Shown here: positions 61,401-64,000 of the stretch, piece after piece
Layout: every line of letters starts with the position of its first letter
How positions within the stretch are numbered: position 1 is the stretch's first letter
NCBI GenBank assembly: GCA_038561985.1
Contig: CP073276.1
Span: 310,001 to 374,000 of the forward strand
DNA length: 64,000 nt
Source of the DNA: Petrimonas sulfuriphila
GTDB taxonomy: Bacteria; Bacteroidota; Bacteroidia; Bacteroidales; Dysgonomonadaceae
Reading direction: 5' to 3'
Made by a program: the position numbers and the translations under genes
Notes under the pieces: model-generated
What the model was told of the DNA's origin: nothing
Databases searched by the model: none
Seen by the model: only the letters and a program-made list of their open reading frames with translations

Positions 61401-62832
61401 ACATTTTCCCCTCCACTCCCGTCAGCGAAATAATCGGTACAAAAACAATGAGGATAATGATTTGTCCGAAAATGGCGGAGTTCATCATTTTGGACGCACC
61501 ATTGATCGTGATCTCATCGATGTAGTCTTTTCGTTCCTGCCCGTGCAGTTTATTTGCATCATCGTAGTGGGTATTAAGGCTAAGTGCTATAAACTCGGCT
61601 ATGATCACCCCGCCGTCAATGATAATTCCGAAGTCGAGTGCGCCCAGGCTCATCAGGTTAGCATCAATCCCGAAAATGTACATCAACGACAACGTAAACA
61701 GTAACGACAAGGGGATGATGGAAGCGATAATCATCGCGGTACGCAGGTTTCCCAGGATAAGCAGAACCACCAGGATGACGATAACGCATCCGAACAACAG
61801 GTTCTCGAAAACGGTCATCGTGGTGCGTCCGATAAGTTCACTCCGGTCAACAATGGGATTGATAAAAATCCCTTCCGGAAGAGTTTCCTGTACTTCTGCC
61901 ACCCTTTTGTGTACGGCTTTAATCACTTTTTTCGAATCGGCATTTTTGAGCATCATAATCTGGCCCATCACCTTTTCGCCTTCACCGTTGGCAGTGATGG
62001 CTCCAAAACGGTTTGCATGTCCGTAGTGTACCGCGGCAATATCGCCGATCAATACGGGGATTCCGTTCCTGTTCTTCACCACAATATTCCGGATGTCTTC
62101 CAGCGATTTTATAGCTCCATCGCCACGTATAAAATAACTTTGGTTGTTTTTTTCGATGTATGAGCCGCCGGTTATGTTGTTGTTCTTATCGATGGCATCA
62201 AAAACTTCCATTAACGTGATCCCCTGACTACGTATCAACTCCGGATTAACGGCAATCTCGTATTGTTTGAGAAATCCTCCCCACGTGTTCACTTCCACTA
62301 CCCCGGGAATTCCCGACAGTTGTCTTTTCACAATCCAGTCCTGAATCGTTCTCAGGTCGGTTATGGAATAACGGTTTTCATAACCCGGTTTTTCATCGAG
62401 AATGTATTGGTAGATCTCTCCCAACCCGGTAGTAACCGGTCCCATAACGGGCGTACCGAAACCCTGGGGAATATTTTCAGACGCTTCCGATATTTTTTCG
62501 GCAATCAGTTGTCTCGGTAGGTAAGTACCTAACTTTTCATCGAAAACAATGGTGACTACCGATAATCCAAATTTCGATACGGAACGTATCTCCTTCACAC
62601 CCGGCAGGTTTGCCATGGCTAACTCCACAGGCATAGTGATGTATTGCTCCACATCTTGCGTCGCAAGGTTGGCTGATGTGGTAATTACCTGTACCTGATT
62701 GTTGGTAATGTCAGGAACCGCGCCTACGGAAAGATTGGCTAATGCAAATATTCCGAAACCAATAATCGTAATTGTGAAAAGTATGATTATCAGCTTGTGC
62801 CTGACACTAAACCGAATTATCTTGTTTAACAT
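58480..62832 (-). CDS. CusA/CzcA-family heavy-metal RND pump fused to a TolC-like outer-membrane channel
   Basis: The 1450-residue polypeptide has two parts. Residues 1 to about 1035 are a complete heavy-metal RND pump with twelve membrane helices: FSVRHKLIIIL start, GALDFGIIIDGGVII in TM4 with the proton-relay Asp residues, FTPTLDEGDFV, and QPIEMRFNELVTGVRSDIA where Cu/Ag-specific CusA has a Met-containing segment. A basic linker (RRGRKSRSRKKN) and a signal-peptide-like stretch SWLVPVLMTVSAATFSQ follow. The rest (about 1075-1450) is an outer-membrane efflux protein of the TolC/CusC type with paired coiled-coil regions, ending ALNYLIVE. The pump half resembles CzcA (Co/Zn/Cd) more than CusA. 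The channel half must reach the outer membrane, which implies cleavage at the internal signal. Confidence 0.93.
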   Translation of the reverse strand: MLNKIIRFSVRHKLIIILFTITIIGFGIFALANLSVGAVPDITNNQVQVITTSANLATQDVEQYITMPVELAMANLPGVKEIRSVSKFGLSVVTIVFDEKLGTYLPRQLIAEKISEASENIPQGFGTPVMGPVTTGLGEIYQYILDEKPGYENRYSITDLRTIQDWIVKRQLSGIPGVVEVNTWGGFLKQYEIAVNPELIRSQGITLMEVFDAIDKNNNITGGSYIEKNNQSYFIRGDGAIKSLEDIRNIVVKNRNGIPVLIGDIAAVHYGHANRFGAITANGEGEKVMGQIMMLKNADSKKVIKAVHKRVAEVQETLPEGIFINPIVDRSELIGRTTMTVFENLLFGCVIVILVVLLILGNLRTAMIIASIIPLSLLFTLSLMYIFGIDANLMSLGALDFGIIIDGGVIIAEFIALSLNTHYDDANKLHGQERKDYIDEITINGASKMMNSAIFGQIIILIVFVPIISLTGVEGKMFRPMALTFCFAVIGASLLGMTWLPVASALFMKPGKKGEKDVSPVMRLAYKTYRPSIEWACAHKRMIVVGALVMLTVALLLFGRLGAEFTPTLDEGDFVIQPVLKTGTSLRKTIEMTTQMEAILKKDFVEVDQVVSRIGAAEVPTDPMSMEEIDMIIKLRPKKEWKNAGSKEELADKFKEALSVFPGIEYEFTQPIEMRFNELVTGVRSDIAVKIFGEDLDYLAEKAVEIAAQARRVEGAADVIVEKTVGLPQMRVTYNREKLAYYGVSIESLNQYLSMAFGGQISGTVFERERSFDLVVRFLEDFRQDIDNIRQMYVNLPDGNQVRLSELAQIEYSTGPAKISRDNTRRRVVVSVNVRNRDLQSVVQDIQQKVQENVDLQSGYYVVYGGQYQNLKNASTRLMIIVPIALALIFLLLNFAFNSLKETIIIFSAIPLSIVGGILLLWIRGMPFSISAGVGFIALFGVAVLNGIVLIEHFKELRHKNGGMKMHDIIVQGSVDRLRPVVLTAASAAMGFLPMAISTSAGAEVQRPLATVVIGGLATSTFLTMIVLPLLYGYFMNDERRGRKSRSRKKNVPKVKSWLVPVLMTVSAATFSQSHELSLEEAIATGMANNRQLKIYELQVQRSKSFVPTAFNIGKTGVYYGTDANNIAENNHPLYVVGVSQEINFPTVYAAQYRANRAGVSVSQAAYELERQRLGKNITQAYYHVVYLQNKQQQYRFISDIYRKFSRSADAQYKQGEIAYLEKLNATAKQQQVDIQQKQIDADLQIAYRQLSLFLQPKEDIRVPLQELEPVLLTRDIHDNAGLKLADEQLRYESALLDVERNLWLPGINVEIFNGTNRFANAKSYWGWQVGISVPLFFGEQKARVASQKHSVMMADYSRQQDEVRYNSTREQLRNELEKYRQNIDYYQTSGKQISDELIKFATSSYEIGEIDFFRYIQSLENATQLRLDYLDNLAKYNQTVIALNYLIVE

Positions 62833-63162
62833 AAACGCATGAAAAAGTTTTCATATAATGTTCTGAAAGCTACACAAATGAACAAAAAAATGCAAGATAA
62901 ATCAAATCTTATTTATCCAGTATTTTAATTTTTTCTTGTTCTAAATAAGCAAGTCACGCAAAAGCCACTTATCTATCAAAAAATAAACGGCTTAAAATTC
63001 AGACGTAGCATAAACCTTTAAAGTTTTCTCCCTACTCACTGAACAATAAAAATTCAAGTTTTATTTGGTGATTGCAGCAAAATAACACTATCTTTGTACG
63101 ACATCATCGTAGCTTTTCCAAAAGGGAAAAACCACAACGTACTCATTTTTAAATTGTAACCT
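62833..63162. other. Divergent intergenic region between the efflux operon and the M16 protease
   Basis: This 330 bp AT-rich region holds the protease promoter at its right end. No gene or RNA seen. Confidence 0.6.
63064..63096 (+). promoter_or_regulatory. Canonical Bacteroidota promoter of the M16 protease gene
   Basis: TTTG at 63064-63067 (-33) and TATCTTTG at 63089-63096 (-7) are separated by 21 bp, exactly the consensus layout, and lie 67 bp before the ATG at 63163. Confidence 0.65.
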
Positions 63163-64000
63163 ATGAAAAAAATTACCTCATTCGCAATTATTGTCTTAAT
63201 CGCTACTATTTCCACGAGCGTATTCTCTCAGAACAGTGATCTGAAGTATAAGACAGTTCCCAATGATCCGATCAGTGCACGTATTTACACCCTGGATAAC
63301 GGGTTGAAAGTTTACATGAGCGTGAATCCTGAAACCCCCCGTATACAAACCTATATTGCCGTACGAGTGGGAGGGAAAAACGATCCGGCAGAAACCACCG
63401 GCCTTGCTCATTATTTCGAACACCTGATGTTTAAGGGCACAAAAAAATTCGGCACCCAGGATTACACGCAGGAAGAGCCGATGCTAAAAGAGATTGAAGG
63501 CCTCTTCGAGAAATACCGGAATACAGAAGACGATACCCAAAGAAGAGCCATTTACAAGGAAATTGACAGTATCTCCTACGCCGCATCCAAGCTAGCCATC
63601 CCCAACGAGTACGACAAACTGATGAAGACTATCGGGGCAACAGGGACAAACGCCTATACGGGTTTTGACATGACGGTTTATACGGAAAATATACCGTCGA
63701 ATCAAATCGAAAATTGGGCAAGAATACAATCGGACCGTTTTCAAAACAATGTGATTCGTGGTTTTCACACAGAACTGGAAACGGTTTATGAGGAGAAAAA
63801 CATGTCACTCACCCGCGACAGCCGGAAAGTGTACGAAAAAGTGCTTGCCTCACTGTTCCCTCACCACCCGTACGGTAAACAGACCGTGCTCGGCACACAA
63901 GAACACCTGAAGAATCCGTCAATCATAAACATTAAAAACTACTACAAGACCTACTACGTTCCGAACAACATGGCTATCTGCGTTGCCGGAGATTTTGATC
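63163..64000 (+). CDS. M16-family zinc peptidase, N-terminal part (runs off the right edge)
   Basis: 279 codons are visible, open to the window end. A signal peptide (about 1-22, ending TSVFSQ) indicates periplasmic location. [15 protein letters not shown] is the family start, and the inverted zinc motif HYFEH (HxxEH, about 86-90) is followed by the third ligand Glu in [10 protein letters not shown] about 120 residues later (an insert lies between). This matches insulinase/pitrilysin-type M16 peptidases of Bacteroidota, which usually exceed 900 residues. It would degrade peptides in the periplasm. Confidence 0.92.
   Translation, partial: MKKITSFAIIVLIATISTSVFSQNSDLKYKTVPNDPISARIYTLDNGLKVYMSVNPETPRIQTYIAVRVGGKNDPAETTGLAHYFEHLMFKGTKKFGTQDYTQEEPMLKEIEGLFEKYRNTEDDTQRRAIYKEIDSISYAASKLAIPNEYDKLMKTIGATGTNAYTGFDMTVYTENIPSNQIENWARIQSDRFQNNVIRGFHTELETVYEEKNMSLTRDSRKVYEKVLASLFPHHPYGKQTVLGTQEHLKNPSIINIKNYYKTYYVPNNMAICVAGDFD

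Overview
The window comes from a chromosome of a Bacteroidota bacterium, most likely order Bacteroidales. The evidence is the combination of type IX secretion components (a PorE-architecture protein and a PorD/DUF4835 protein), promoter-like TAnnTTTG boxes, weak or absent Shine-Dalgarno sequences, SPII lipoproteins, a GH106-type rhamnosidase and a CusA-TolC fusion typical of the phylum. A Dysgonomonadaceae-like genus is a guess. I see no rRNA, tRNA, CRISPR array, prophage or intact insertion sequence.

Layout. 0-2.1 kb: the 3' end of a + strand carbohydrate operon (FGGY kinase, SIS isomerase, TIM-like isomerase, YjbQ). 2.5-4.9 kb: an AT-rich pair of lipoproteins (DUF4838, CBM9-like) and a maltose-type acetyltransferase. 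5.4-16.2 kb: a long - strand run, trmB-mrp-NUDIX-TPR protein-beta-barrel-GH106. 16.5-22.7 kb: + strand gdhA, an OFA-family transporter, an AddB-like nuclease and a PEGA lipoprotein. 22.7-28.0 kb: - strand ovothiol synthase ovoA, a GNAT, DUF2207 and LemA. 28.4-36.1 kb: + strand YqhD-type alcohol dehydrogenase, tricorn-like protease, NUDIX, exported aldo/keto reductase and PQQ-type sugar dehydrogenase. 36.2-43.2 kb: - strand gamma-glutamyltransferase and a block of small stress-type proteins (two VOC proteins, SRPBCC, DUF1801, YdeI, DUF1697, TIGR01777, pirin). 43.3-46.3 kb: three genes decayed by internal deletions (Crp/Fnr, pcm, four-helix-bundle) interleaved with an intact zinc metallopeptidase and purA. 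46.3-49.8 kb: fur, a DigH-like glycosidase and tatA-tatC. 49.8-57.2 kb: a - strand housekeeping and secretion run (porE, cbpA, cbpM, porD, recN, rlmB, ridA, yccF). 57.3-62.8 kb: a heavy-metal RND efflux operon in which the pump and the outer-membrane channel are one polypeptide. 63.2 kb to the end: the start of an M16 protease.

How the genes work together. Several envelope themes recur: T9SS (PorD, PorE), Tat (TatA, TatC, with an aldo/keto reductase carrying a Tat-like leader), an uncharacterised periplasmic TPR/outer-membrane barrel pair, and heavy-metal efflux. Redox and stress chemistry is also prominent: ovothiol synthesis, aldehyde reduction, gamma-glutamyl transfer and NUDIX enzymes. 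The most unusual sequence-level signals are the cluster of deletion-decayed genes, a set of degenerate 7-8 nt tandem arrays sitting at gene junctions, and two copies of a ~66 bp stem-loop element in promoter-proximal positions.
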